The notes under the pieces were generated by a model that saw only the letters and a program-made list of their open reading frames with translations, did not search any database and was not told where the DNA came from. DNA of 64,000 nucleotides, from NCBI RefSeq assembly GCF_022869005.1, contig NZ_JALIEA010000010.1, positions 136,782 through 200,781 of the forward strand. Reading direction: 5' to 3'. Within the stretch, counting starts at the first letter, position 1. The number at the start of each line of letters is the position of its first letter. Shown in pieces: positions 8,389 through 16,930 of the stretch. The stretch is from Corynebacterium kalidii. GTDB taxonomy: Bacteria > Actinomycetota > Actinomycetes > Mycobacteriales > Mycobacteriaceae. The position numbers were made by a program, and so were the translations under genes.

Positions 8389-10674
8389 TCAGAAGTCTGC
8401 AGCCTGACGGAGGTAGTCCCCGGTGGTGGTCCCGGATGTCGCGAGACCCGAGGGTGTTCCGCTGAAGACCACACGGCCGCCATCGTGCCCTGCGCCGGGG
8501 CCGACATCGATGATGTGATCGGCGTGAGCAGCGACCTGCAGGTTGTGCTCAATGACGATCAGTGTCGCCCCATGGTCAACGAGGTCGTCGAAGAGGTGGA
8601 GCAGTCCCGCGACATCGGTGGAGTGAAGTCCCGCCGTTGGTTCATCGAGCACCATGCGTAGCGCTGAACAGTCATCGGACGCGTTCCTCGTTCCCGGGGA
8701 CGCAGTGGCCGTGGCCAGGTGCTTGGCCAACAGCAGTCGTTGGCGTTCGCCACCGGAGAGAGTGTCGATCCCCCGTCCCATCGCGATATGGCCGAGCCCG
8801 ACCTTGTCCATCCACGCCAGTCGGCGGCGTCCACTGCGGGACAACAGTGACGCCAGTCTGGTTGGTGGCAGGTCGGCCACATCGGCGATGGTCGTTCCGT
8901 TGACCGTGACTGAGCGGGCGTCCTCATTGAAGCCGGTGCCGGAGCATGCGTCACACGGGACGACGGTGTCATCGAGGAAGGCGAGGTCGATGACGATCTC
9001 TCCGCGCCCGCCGCACTCCGGGCAGGCGCCTTTCGAGTTCCGGGAGAACCACGACCTATCCAGCCCTTCTGCCTTTCCTGCCCGTGCAAATACCGAGCGG
9101 ACCTCGTCGGCGATGCTCATCACCGTCAGCGGTGTCGATCGTCGTCCCCCGTGGAGCGGTTGCTGGCTGATGACAACGAACTCCGGATGTTGAGTCACGA
9201 AGTCCATGACCAACGACGATTTTCCACTTCCGGCGACTCCGGTGACGACAGTGAGGACACCCTCAGGCACCCTGGCGGTGACATGGTCGAGATTGTTACT
9301 GCATGCATCGGTGACCAGGAACTGCCCACGAGGGGTACGGCAGTCCCGTCTGGGGGTGAATCGTTGTTGTGCCGGTGCAGGGGAAGGCGGCCCGGCATAG
9401 ACAAGACGACCACCGTCGTTACCCGCGCCAGGGCCGAGGTGAAGCACGCGGTCTGCCGCCTGAATCATACGACGGTTGTGCTCCACCACGAGGACGGTGT
9501 TGCCCCGGTCACGGAGTCTGCAGAGGAGGCCCGCCAGCCTGTGGACGTCATGCGCGTGCAGGCCGATACTTGGTTCATCGAGGATGTAGGTCACGTCGGT
9601 CAACGAGCTGGCGAGCTGCCGGACGATCTTCACCCGCTGGGCCTCGCCGCCGGAGAGCCCGGGCGAGGGCCGTCCCAAGGTGAGGTAGCCGAGACCCACG
9701 TCCGCCAGGCCGTCCAATGTGGCAGAGATGTCGTCGACCAGGGGTGCTGCCCGTTCGCCGAGGAGATCACCGACCTCCGCGACGATGTCGCGCAGTCGGG
9801 TGACGGGGGTGTCCATCCAGTCCGCGATGGATCTGCCGTCGATCATGCTCGCCCGCGCCTCGGCGTTCACGCGCGATCCGTCACATGCCGGGCACGTTGT
9901 TGTCCGGACGAGTTGGTCCAGGGCCCGCGCCTCCTTCGTGGTGATGTGGGGCGGGGTCTGCGCCAGGTAGCGCTTCCTGATCTGTGTGACGGCGCCAGTG
10001 AACAAGCCGTGTTTCGCGTACTCTTCACCCGGGTTGGGCAGCTGCAGCTTGTCGGCATGCAGCAATGTATGCCGGGTGGATTCCGGCAGCTGGCCCCACG
10101 GGATGTCTGGGTCCGCCAAGCCGGAGTCGATGAGTTGACGAGAGCGGTAGCCTCCGGGCTGGAAGCTGGGAAAGAGTATCGGCCCCTCTCTCAGTGTCCG
10201 TTCTGTATCGACGAGCGCGACGTCGTCAATGACGCGTCGTGTGCCGAGCCCCTGGCAGGATCGGCACATCCCGGCAGGGTCATTCGGAGAGTAGGCAGGG
10301 GAGAATCCCGCCGATGGTGTGCCAAACCGTGAAAACAGCATCCGCAGCGTGCCGGCGACATCGGTCGCCGTGGCCACGGTCGACCGGGCGTTGCCGGTGA
10401 ACCGTCGTTGATCGACAACCACCGTGAAGGTGAGCCCGGTGATCTTGTCGCAGTCCGCACGAGGGTGTTTCGCCAGTCGTGCGCGGACGAAGCTGGGGTA
10501 GCTCGCCGCAGTGGCGCTCTGGGCTTCTGCTGCAATCGTCGCGAACACCAGTGAGGTCTTACCGGACCCGGACACTCCGGTGACGACGGTGAACGCGTGC
10601 TTGGGAAGAGAGACGTCAATGCCTGTGAGGTTGTGTGTGCGTGCACCCGTGACGGTGATCTCGTGAGTATGCAT
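8389..10674 (-). CDS. UvrA-like dual ABC ATPase (DrrC-type)
   Basis: A 761-residue protein from the ATG at 10674 (GTG at 10683 also possible). It has two ABC modules: Walker A TGVSGSGKTS near residue 30 and TGVAGSGKSS in the second half, signatures LSGGEAQR and LSGGERQR, and Walker B motifs ILDEPSIGLH and VLDEPTAGLH. UvrA-type zinc cysteines appear as CRSCQG, CPACDG, CPECGG and CDACSG. It is shorter than true UvrA (about 950) and matches the size of DrrC-like proteins, which free DNA from intercalating drugs. It is divergent from a WYL regulator with an inverted repeat between, which suggests drug- or DNA-damage-linked control. Confidence 0.88.
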   Translation of the reverse strand: MHTHEITVTGARTHNLTGIDVSLPKHAFTVVTGVSGSGKTSLVFATIAAEAQSATAASYPSFVRARLAKHPRADCDKITGLTFTVVVDQRRFTGNARSTVATATDVAGTLRMLFSRFGTPSAGFSPAYSPNDPAGMCRSCQGLGTRRVIDDVALVDTERTLREGPILFPSFQPGGYRSRQLIDSGLADPDIPWGQLPESTRHTLLHADKLQLPNPGEEYAKHGLFTGAVTQIRKRYLAQTPPHITTKEARALDQLVRTTTCPACDGSRVNAEARASMIDGRSIADWMDTPVTRLRDIVAEVGDLLGERAAPLVDDISATLDGLADVGLGYLTLGRPSPGLSGGEAQRVKIVRQLASSLTDVTYILDEPSIGLHAHDVHRLAGLLCRLRDRGNTVLVVEHNRRMIQAADRVLHLGPGAGNDGGRLVYAGPPSPAPAQQRFTPRRDCRTPRGQFLVTDACSNNLDHVTARVPEGVLTVVTGVAGSGKSSLVMDFVTQHPEFVVISQQPLHGGRRSTPLTVMSIADEVRSVFARAGKAEGLDRSWFSRNSKGACPECGGRGEIVIDLAFLDDTVVPCDACSGTGFNEDARSVTVNGTTIADVADLPPTRLASLLSRSGRRRLAWMDKVGLGHIAMGRGIDTLSGGERQRLLLAKHLATATASPGTRNASDDCSALRMVLDEPTAGLHSTDVAGLLHLFDDLVDHGATLIVIEHNLQVAAHADHIIDVGPGAGHDGGRVVFSGTPSGLATSGTTTGDYLRQAADF

Positions 10675-10693
10675 GGCGACCACGCTAGGGTCA

Positions 10694-10718
10694 TATGTGG
10701 CAGTAAAATGGCCACATA
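10694..10718. promoter_or_regulatory. Perfect inverted repeat between divergent genes (likely WYL-regulator operator)
   Basis: TATGTGGC (10694-10701) and GCCACATA (10711-10718) are perfect inverted arms around a 9-base AT-rich spacer. The element lies 19 bases upstream of the UvrA-like start and 10 bases upstream of the WYL-regulator start, overlapping the latter's ribosome-binding region. This is the position expected for an autoregulated operator serving both genes. Confidence 0.65.
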
Positions 10719-10728
10719 GGAGTGAACC

Positions 10729-11721
10729 ATGTCAAAGTCCGCTGACCGGTTGTTTCGGCTTCTGTCTCTGCTGGAAGACGGGTCGCCCTGGACGGCCGGC
10801 GAGCTGGCGTCCGCGATGGACGTGCCGGGGCGGACACTGCGCCGGGACATCGCGTCCCTGAAAGACTCGGGTTACGACGTCACGAGCACCCGCGGGCGTG
10901 GCGGGCACTACCGGCTTAACAGCCACAACTCCGTTCCCGTGCTCCCGATCCAGGGGGACGAAGCAGTCGCCGTGGTGGTGAGCCTCCATGCTGCAGCGAA
11001 GGGCGTGGTCGGGATCAACTTCCCGCATCGCGCCGTAGTTCGCGCGAAGCGCCGGCTCCGCGACCTGTTGTCCCCGGAAGACCGGCGTCAGGCCGATACG
11101 GTGATCGCCGCGATCGATTTCAGCACTGAGCGCAGCTCGCGTGTGAGCGAAGGGACATTGTCCCTGTTGGCCCGGGCAATTCGGGAGAGTCGGGAGATCA
11201 CCTTCAGCCATGTCGGGCGTGGCGGGCAGCGGCGACGAAGTGTGGAACCCGCCAGGTTGGTGAACCTCGAGCATCGGTGGTACCTCCATGGCTGGGACCG
11301 CGACCGGCGGGGTTGGAGGACCTTCCGGCTGGATCGGATCAGCGGACTTGCCACCACCTCCAACCGGTTTGTGCCTGCGCCCTTACCGGAGGGCGATATC
11401 GCCGAGGTCATCAGAGGTGATTTCCATCGCGAGAGGTACCACTCCGTGACCCTCGACCTGCGTGCGACTCCCACTGAGGCAGCGTCTCGTCTCTACCGGG
11501 TCGACGGTGTCCTTGAACCACTCGAGTCACCGGAGGACGGTACCTGGACGCGGTACCTGGCACTGGTGGAGTCATTCGAAGAACTTCTCACTGTCCTGGT
11601 ACTCAGCGATCTGGAGTTCACGGTTGTCGACCCGCCGGAGTTCCGCGCCATGGTGCGGGAATCATCTGCGCGGTTTCACCGCGCAGTGACAGGACCGCAC
11701 GTACAGGGAGGGGGCGGCTGA
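10729..11721 (+). CDS. HTH–WYL domain transcriptional regulator (YafY/DeoR-like)
   Basis: A 330-residue regulator. Residues 1-65 form a winged helix of the HTH_11 type (ADRLFRLLSLLEDG, then RTLRRDIASLKDSGY as recognition region). The WYL domain follows at about 140-215, with HRWYLHGWDRDRRGWRTFRLDRI carrying its conserved aromatic and Arg residues, and a C-terminal WCX-like part follows. WYL domains sense nucleic acids or nucleotides and often control DNA-damage or defence genes. It reads divergently from the UvrA-like protein and probably binds the repeat at 10694-10718. AGGAG precedes the ATG. Confidence 0.88.
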   Translation: MSKSADRLFRLLSLLEDGSPWTAGELASAMDVPGRTLRRDIASLKDSGYDVTSTRGRGGHYRLNSHNSVPVLPIQGDEAVAVVVSLHAAAKGVVGINFPHRAVVRAKRRLRDLLSPEDRRQADTVIAAIDFSTERSSRVSEGTLSLLARAIRESREITFSHVGRGGQRRRSVEPARLVNLEHRWYLHGWDRDRRGWRTFRLDRISGLATTSNRFVPAPLPEGDIAEVIRGDFHRERYHSVTLDLRATPTEAASRLYRVDGVLEPLESPEDGTWTRYLALVESFEELLTVLVLSDLEFTVVDPPEFRAMVRESSARFHRAVTGPHVQGGGG

Positions 11722-11760
11722 GCAGAAGGAGGACCGCTCACAACCCGGCTGATCCCCGGC

Positions 11761-12285
11761 CTACGGTGCAGACCGGATATCGGCGCTCCAGTTACCGGAA
11801 CCGTCCTGCATCCACGCGATCGTGCCGTTCTCGAAGTCCTGGGTCCAGCCCTGCATGGCGTCGCCCGTCTCCGGGGCCGTGGGGAGGCCGATCTCGTTGT
11901 CCAGGCCGCCGTCATTGGCCCAGGTCTCACCGATCTTCCCGATGAGGGGGACGACGTCACCGTCGCCGTTCTCCACGGCCCAGCCGTGGTCGAACGTCGC
12001 CAGGGTCGCGCCGTTCCTGCTCTCGACGTTCTGCACCGCTCCCCACGGCCCCTGCTCGCCACCCGCCTCATCGTAGGCGGCCTGCAGGCCCTCCGTGAGT
12101 TCGGTGCCGGACGGTGCCTCCGTCGCGGAGCCGGAGGCCGACGACGTATCGGGTGCACCGCTCTCCGCTGCTGAACTCGTGTCCGGTGCTGTGTCAGAAG
12201 AGTCGTCCTGGTTGCATGCTGCGGCACCGAGAACGAGACCGCCTGCGACGAGAACTGTGGCTGTGCGCTTGAGATGGATCCTCAT
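11761..12285 (-). CDS. LGFP-repeat lipoprotein
   Basis: A 174-residue secreted lipoprotein with lipobox GAAAC (Cys24), then a Ser/Thr/Ala/Asp-rich linker (about 25-62) and a single LGFP-type unit around EIGLPTAPE near residue 130, followed by the Q-x-F-x-x-G-x-I-x-W pattern (QDFENGTIAWMQ). LGFP repeats occur in corynebacterial cell-envelope proteins, including mycolyltransferase Cop1, and are thought to bind the cell wall. No gene partner is evident. The upstream gap (12286-12469) should hold its promoter and that of the divergent small peptide. Confidence 0.75.
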   Translation of the reverse strand: MRIHLKRTATVLVAGGLVLGAAACNQDDSSDTAPDTSSAAESGAPDTSSASGSATEAPSGTELTEGLQAAYDEAGGEQGPWGAVQNVESRNGATLATFDHGWAVENGDGDVVPLIGKIGETWANDGGLDNEIGLPTAPETGDAMQGWTQDFENGTIAWMQDGSGNWSADIRSAP

Positions 12286-12469
12286 GGTGGAACTGCCTTC
12301 CGTTGGTGAATCGCGGGTTGACGTTCACGCACCGTTGTACATCATCGCTGCGGAACTCGCAGCGTGTCGGCACCATATTCCAGCGTTCTCATTTGTGGAG
12401 GAAAAATTTCGCCTAGTGTAGATATCGTCATCACGACAATGGACACCTCACACAGTTGAAAGGCACAGC

Positions 12470-12649
12470 ATGGATTCTCTCATCGCCCTCATCGAGTCAC
12501 TCGTCGACGTCGGTTCCTCCGCCCTGGACCTCGGTTCCTCGGTACTTTCCGGCGACGGATCGCTCGCCGTGGGCTCCTCCGCACTGGATCTCGGCTCCGC
12601 CAGTGTGCAGCTGAGCAGCGCAGGCTCCGACATCCTCCCGGGGAGCTGA
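12470..12649 (+). CDS. Small Ser/Gly/Leu-rich porin-like peptide, copy 1
   Basis: A 59-residue peptide starting at ATG 12470 after GAAAGG. It has no signal peptide. Repeated GSSALDLGSS-type units make it amphipathic: hydrophobic Leu/Ile/Val positions alternate with Gly/Ser. It is a clear paralogue of the peptide at 12749. Both start MDxLI and end with a (D/Q)LSSAGS(D/S)(I/V)L motif. Corynebacteria make very short mycomembrane porins without signal peptides (PorA 45 residues, PorH 57), often in tandem. Size, tandem layout and amphipathicity fit that group, but no direct match to PorA or PorH is seen, so this is inference. Confidence 0.6.
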   Translation: MDSLIALIESLVDVGSSALDLGSSVLSGDGSLAVGSSALDLGSASVQLSSAGSDILPGS

Positions 12650-12748
12650 CCGGGGGTAGTCGTGGCGTTCCTGTTGCGGGAGGGGAAGGGGTGCCTAAAG
12701 TAGTCGCTGTACAGCGTCCGCTGGCACCCCTCTCACGAAAGGTCCACC

Positions 12749-12940
12749 ATGGATACTCTCATTGAACCCCTCATCAATCTCCTGACCTCGGTCGTCGGCC
12801 TCGGATCCTCGGTCGCCACCGGTAACCCCGTCGGCATCGGCTCGTCCACCCTGGAACTCGGTTCCTCGGCCATCGACCTGAGCAGTGCCGGCTCGTCCGT
12901 CCTGCAGCCGGGTGACGGCGCCGAAACCGCCGCCAACTGA
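12749..12940 (+). CDS. Small Ser/Gly/Leu-rich porin-like peptide, copy 2
   Basis: A 63-residue peptide, ATG at 12749 after GAAAGG, 99 bases downstream of copy 1. It shares MDxLIxxLI at the start and GIGSSTLELGSSAIDLSSAGS in the second half with copy 1, so the two arose by duplication. It also lacks a signal peptide, and its N-terminal 18 residues could form a hydrophobic helix. The conserved spacing of ribosome site and start in both copies supports real translation. As for copy 1, a mycomembrane channel or surface peptide is the best guess. The stop is next to the converging permease remnant at 12941. Confidence 0.6.
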   Translation: MDTLIEPLINLLTSVVGLGSSVATGNPVGIGSSTLELGSSAIDLSSAGSSVLQPGDGAETAAN

Positions 12941-13438
12941 TCAGGCGGTGCGGCGGTTGCGTACCGCCGCCGCACCGACCAGCAACACCCCGACCGCTAT
13001 CCAGGCGAGCAGGACCCACACGGAGTAGGCGATTCCGGCGCCGATCGGCATGTACTGGCCGACGGCAGCCACTGCCAGCCCGTGGCGGTACCGGACAACG
13101 GGTTGGACACGAACAGGGTCAGCACGGCGCCGAGCGCCAGGCCGGGCCCCGACCAACGCCTCCAGTCCGAGGACGAACAACGACGTGCCCGCGATGCCCA
13201 ACGCCAGGACGCCCGCCGTCGCCCAGCAGTTCCCGTCGAAGGTGCCGAAACCGAACTGGAGGACGGCCCCGGCAGCCAGGCCGGCTGCCAGGGAGAACAA
13301 CGCAGCACCGAGGACACGGTGCAGGTCGCGCTTCTTCATCGCCGACACCATGCCGCCGAAGGCCAGGGGGAGGGCCAGTGCGCTGAGCCCGCCGGCCGTG
13401 GGGTCGTCATAGGTGGTGACCGCGACCTTCTCGTCGAG
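12941..13438 (-). pseudogene. Membrane protein/permease remnant, N-terminus deleted
   Basis: From 13351 a 136-residue frame can be read with four hydrophobic segments and a basic end, but the same frame stays open and looks protein-like further upstream to about 13438 (reading LDEKVAVTTYDDPTAGGLSA before the first ATG). There it meets the start of a headless TetR gene on the other strand. The remnant therefore lacks its natural N-terminus. The extracellular-like segment followed by 4 membrane helices resembles ends of ABC-2/YhgE-type membrane proteins. A short product from the internal ATG cannot be ruled out. Confidence 0.6.
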
Positions 13439-13926
13439 TGTGGATACGCACCGTCGCCGCGGAAGTCGGGGTGGGCATCGGCACCCTCTACCGCCATTTC
13501 CCCACGCGTGACGACCTGGTCATCGGCCTGATCGAGGAGATCGCCGACCGCGTCCTCACGATCATCCACCGGTACGGCGAGGGGGGACGGGACATGGGGG
13601 ACATGGCGTGGCTTCGTCCACGAGGTTGCGGAGCTGAAACTCGCCGCCCTGGCCGGCCGTACGGTCGCGGTCACGCCGGTCGACAGCCCGGTGTGGACCG
13701 CCACCGAACCTCTCCGGGAGAAGTTCCTCGACGCGTACCGCGGAATCCTCGACCTCGCCGCGGACAGCGGCCTCGTGGACCCCGGCCTGACCGCATGGCG
13801 TTTCCACCTCGGGGTGGCCGCCGCCCCCTGCCCGAGAGGGCGCAGAGCTTCGCCCCCGGTCAGGCAGACTGGCTGGTCGACACGTTCATCACAGGACCCG
13901 CGGGTAGTTCCGCACCGCGCGGGTGA
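13438..13926 (+). pseudogene. TetR-family regulator remnant (no N-terminus, two frameshifts)
   Basis: The sequence starts abruptly inside a TetR helix-turn-helix (TVAAEVGVGIGTLYRHFPTR), lacking about 30 N-terminal residues. It reads in frame to about 13600 (...HRYGEGGRDMGDM), continues one frame over (FVHEVAELKLAALAG...LREKFLDAYRGILDLAA...WRFHLGVA) to about 13825, then returns to the first frame (PERAQSFAPGQADWLVDTFI). Two compensating shifts plus the missing start make it non-functional. Its left edge coincides with the broken end of the opposite-strand membrane gene, so one deletion probably removed both 5' ends and the shared promoter. Confidence 0.75.
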
Positions 13927-14800
13927 CGTCCCGCTCGGCGGTGGCGCTCAACGCCCGGAACGGCTCCACCCCGGCCGTCGACCACGTGGCGACGAACCTG
14001 CCGCCGCGCACCACCGTCCGTCGGAACACACCCCGGTTACCCGGTGCGACCTGCTCATGGTGGGTCGGCGACAGGTACGTCAGCCGGTCGCGGTAGCCGA
14101 GCATGATCTCGTCGAACGCCGGCAGGGCGAACGTCCCGTGCGCCCGCCGGCGCACCGCCGCCACCTCGTCGTACAGGCCGGGACGGTGGTGCAGCCCGTC
14201 GGTGGTCTCCACCTCGTCCGCGATCTCGGCGAAGGCCTCCTTCACCGTCCGCTGCGGCAGTTTCGTCCACCACGCGAAGTCCCGCAGGTCCGCCGGGCCG
14301 TGGCCGGTGAGGTAACGCAGCAGCAGTTCGGCCGCCGGTGAACGGTCCCCGGCGTAGGGCACCTGCGTGGCGGGGACGATGAGCTGGTCGGTGCCCTCGA
14401 AGGGTCCGTAGACCGCGGTGCCGTGCAGCATCATGTCGCGGATCATCAGGTAGCGGAACCCGGTGTCGTCCGGGAACCCGTGGCGGGCCCACAGGTCGCC
14501 GAGGGCCTTCCGGGTCAGGCCGGGGGAATCCAGGAAGACGTCGTGGGCCCGGGCGACCTCGGTCGGGACGACCCCCTCCTTCTCCCAGCGCCGGGCGGAC
14601 TCGCGCCGCTGCTGCCCGGCGCAGAGTTCGGTGACCCAGCCGGCGTCGCGGGCGGACACGGCGAACACGGTGGAGCGCATCGGGTACCCGCGGACGACGT
14701 CACCGGAGTCGAAGGCACCGCGCACGTCGGTGCCCCGTGGCAGCCGCAGGGCGAGGGAGCTGAGCACCCCCGTCAGGTCCTGGCCCTGCACCGGCCCCAT
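13889..14800 (-). CDS. Winged-helix DNA-binding domain protein (HTH_42/AlkZ-like)
   Basis: A 303-residue protein from the ATG at 14800, of the HTH_42 family that includes DNA glycosylases AlkZ/YcaQ. Recognisable parts are GPVQGQD at the start, RSTVFAVSARDAGWV, then the C-terminal FDEIMLGYRDR and RGVFRRTVVRGGRFVATW patterns. The frame remains open and family-like for 27 more codons upstream (to about 14883, reading RDLLEARLVAQRLLTP...), but no ATG, GTG or TTG lies there before a stop, only CTG codons. Either a CTG at 14883 is used or the N-terminus is truncated. It lies directly after the SGNH hydrolase on the same strand. Confidence 0.8.
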   Translation of the reverse strand: MGPVQGQDLTGVLSSLALRLPRGTDVRGAFDSGDVVRGYPMRSTVFAVSARDAGWVTELCAGQQRRESARRWEKEGVVPTEVARAHDVFLDSPGLTRKALGDLWARHGFPDDTGFRYLMIRDMMLHGTAVYGPFEGTDQLIVPATQVPYAGDRSPAAELLLRYLTGHGPADLRDFAWWTKLPQRTVKEAFAEIADEVETTDGLHHRPGLYDEVAAVRRRAHGTFALPAFDEIMLGYRDRLTYLSPTHHEQVAPGNRGVFRRTVVRGGRFVATWSTAGVEPFRALSATAERDVTRAVRNYPRVL

Positions 14801-14876
14801 GGCCTCGAGGAGGTCGACGGCCGAGTCCGCCGGCGTGAGCAGGCGTTGCGCGACCAGCCGCGCCTCGAGGAGGTCT

Positions 14877-15770
14877 CTAGACAGCGCGCGACATCCGGTC
14901 GGCGATGTAGGTCGAGCCCTTCAGCGACGGGTGGATCATCATGTTGTAGTTCGGGGTGGTGGTGTCGATGATCCCGGCGACGTAGCGGTCCCGGTCGGGC
15001 GAGCAGGTGGCGTTGCCGGCCGTCTCGGTCTTCAGGTCCACGAACGACGCCCCGATCTGGCGGGCGGCCTCCTGCTGGTTGCCGCGCAGCCACTTCTCCA
15101 CGTCGGCGAGCACCGGGATCGGCAGGCCGGCGGGGAAGTTCGGGACGACATTGGCGAAGCAGAACATCCCGTTGGAGGTGATGGCCATCTGCCCGGTCAT
15201 CACGATCTTCGCGCCGGGGGCGGCGGCGCGCACCTTGGCAGCGGCGGCCCGGACGTCCGCGAGGTAGCGGTTGCGCACGTCCCCGGGGTTCAGGAAGTCC
15301 GCGCCGTTGTCCGTGCCGCCGGGGCCGAAGTTGTTCATGCCGTAGTTCAGGACCACGGTGCGCGTCCCGCCGTGGATGTCGCCGGCCCGCACGGCCCGGT
15401 CGATACGCCCCAGGGCGCTGTGGGAGGTCAGCCCGGAGCAGGACCAGTCGTTCACGGTGCCGCCGTGGCGCTGCTGCATCAGCCGCGGCCAGTTGTTCGG
15501 CGCCTGCAGGCAGTTGCCGGTGACGGGGTAGTTGTCCGGCACGAACCCGTCGATACCGCGCAGGGTGTTGTAGTACTGGTCGGGGTTCGCCGCGTAGGAG
15601 TCGCCCACCACCACGACGTTGCCGGCCGGTGCGGCGGTGGCGGCGGGGGCGGCGATGAGCGAGCCCAGTCCGACGGACAGTGCCCCGGCGACCGCCAGGG
15701 CGCCGGCCCGCACGGTCCGCGCGAAGCGGCGGCGGTGTCCGGGGGTACGGGTGTCTTTGCTGGTGGTCAC
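14877..15770 (-). CDS. Secreted SGNH/GDSL-family hydrolase
   Basis: A 297-residue exported esterase/lipase-like protein. GTG at 15770 follows GAGGA. A long basic signal peptide (RRRFARTVRAGALAV...) ends near AAPAATAAPA at about residue 47. Block I is VVVVGDSYAAN with the nucleophile Ser; Gly and Asn blocks follow (VVLNYGMNNFG), and the catalytic Asp/His pair appears as the C-terminal MIHPSLKGSTYIAD. Several Cys residues suggest extracellular disulfides. Corynebacteria have several such hydrolases acting on envelope lipids or host esters; the substrate is unknown. Confidence 0.88.
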   Translation of the reverse strand: MTTSKDTRTPGHRRRFARTVRAGALAVAGALSVGLGSLIAAPAATAAPAGNVVVVGDSYAANPDQYYNTLRGIDGFVPDNYPVTGNCLQAPNNWPRLMQQRHGGTVNDWSCSGLTSHSALGRIDRAVRAGDIHGGTRTVVLNYGMNNFGPGGTDNGADFLNPGDVRNRYLADVRAAAAKVRAAAPGAKIVMTGQMAITSNGMFCFANVVPNFPAGLPIPVLADVEKWLRGNQQEAARQIGASFVDLKTETAGNATCSPDRDRYVAGIIDTTTPNYNMMIHPSLKGSTYIADRMSRAV

Positions 15771-15901
15771 GTCGTTCGTCCTCTCGAAACGCAGTCGGGG
15801 TTCCGATGCGCAGGTGTGAAACAGTCAGAAACAGTCTAAGGCGTCCCAACGTCCCGGTGTCACCGACCGTTACGTCCGCCGTCCGTGGAAGAATCACCGG
15901 T

Positions 15902-16930
15902 ATGACCGAGATCGCGGACGACAGGACCACAGCCGACCAGGCGCTACGCCATCTGCGAACGGGCGGGTCGTTGCTCTGGACCGGGGACTTCCACAACGGC
16001 CGGCAACTGCTCAAGGCCGTCGACCGTCGGCTGGCCAGGAGGGCGGCGACGCGGCGGGCACCGCAGGACGCGGCGGCCCTGTTCCTCCGGCAGCGCGCCG
16101 ACCGCGCCGAGCGGGCGGACGTCCTGGGCCGCGTCCTCGTGGAACTGGGGGAGGACCACAGCCTGGACCTGCGGCGTGCCCCGGACGTCCGCGACGCCTG
16201 CCGGCACGCCTACGGGACGCCCGGGCCGCGGACGGTGCCGTTCACCGAACTCCAGGGGGTGCTCGGCGCCTGGCAGTGGCACCAGCGGGGCGTGTGGGTC
16301 GAGGAGCTCGGGGACCTCGTCCACCCGGACTACGGCGTGTTCTCCCCGACGCGCAGCGAGTACGTCGGCCTCGTCGCCGGTCTCGCCGACGAGGCGGCCG
16401 GGCGTGGGGTCCTGGAGATCGGGACGGGGACCGGTGTCCTCGCCGCCGTCCTGGCACGTCACGGGGCGTCGGTGACCGCGACCGACGTCAGCCCACGGGC
16501 CGTGGCCTGCGCCCGCCGGAACCTGGAGCGGCTCGGTTGTGCGGCCGAGGTGGTCGAGGCGGACCTGTGGCCGGCGGGGCACCGTGCGGACGTGGTGGTG
16601 TTCAACCCGCCGTGGCTGCCGGGGACACCGACCTCTGACCTGGAGCTGGGGATCTACGACGCCGACTCCGGCGCGCTGCGGCGTTTCCTCGCCGGGCTCG
16701 CCGACCACCTGACCGACGGCGGCGAGGGGTGGCTGGTGCTCTCCGACCTGGCCGAGCACCTGGGCCTGCGTACCCGGGAGCAGCTGGAGGGGTGGATCGC
16801 CGAGGGTGGTCTGCGCGTCGTCGGGCGGGAGGACACCGCCCCGCGGCACCCCAGGGTGCGCGACGCCGACGACCCGCTGCACGTCGCCCGGTCCCGCGAG
16901 GTCACCTCGTTGTGGCGGCTGCGGGGCTAA
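15902..16930 (+). CDS. Class I SAM-dependent methyltransferase
   Basis: A 342-residue protein starting at ATG 15902; a much longer upstream frame has no support. An N-terminal helical region of about 150 residues is followed by a Rossmann methyltransferase: motif I GVLEIGTGTGVLAAVLA near residue 170, acidic end of strand 2 in VTATDVSPRAV, and NPPW in VVVFNPPWLPG. NPPW/NPPY is typical of enzymes that methylate exocyclic or amide nitrogens (PrmC/RsmC-like), so the target may be a base or a glutamine. The gene overlaps the convergent hot-dog protein by 4 bases. Confidence 0.85.
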   Translation: MTEIADDRTTADQALRHLRTGGSLLWTGDFHNGRQLLKAVDRRLARRAATRRAPQDAAALFLRQRADRAERADVLGRVLVELGEDHSLDLRRAPDVRDACRHAYGTPGPRTVPFTELQGVLGAWQWHQRGVWVEELGDLVHPDYGVFSPTRSEYVGLVAGLADEAAGRGVLEIGTGTGVLAAVLARHGASVTATDVSPRAVACARRNLERLGCAAEVVEADLWPAGHRADVVVFNPPWLPGTPTSDLELGIYDADSGALRRFLAGLADHLTDGGEGWLVLSDLAEHLGLRTREQLEGWIAEGGLRVVGREDTAPRHPRVRDADDPLHVARSREVTSLWRLRG

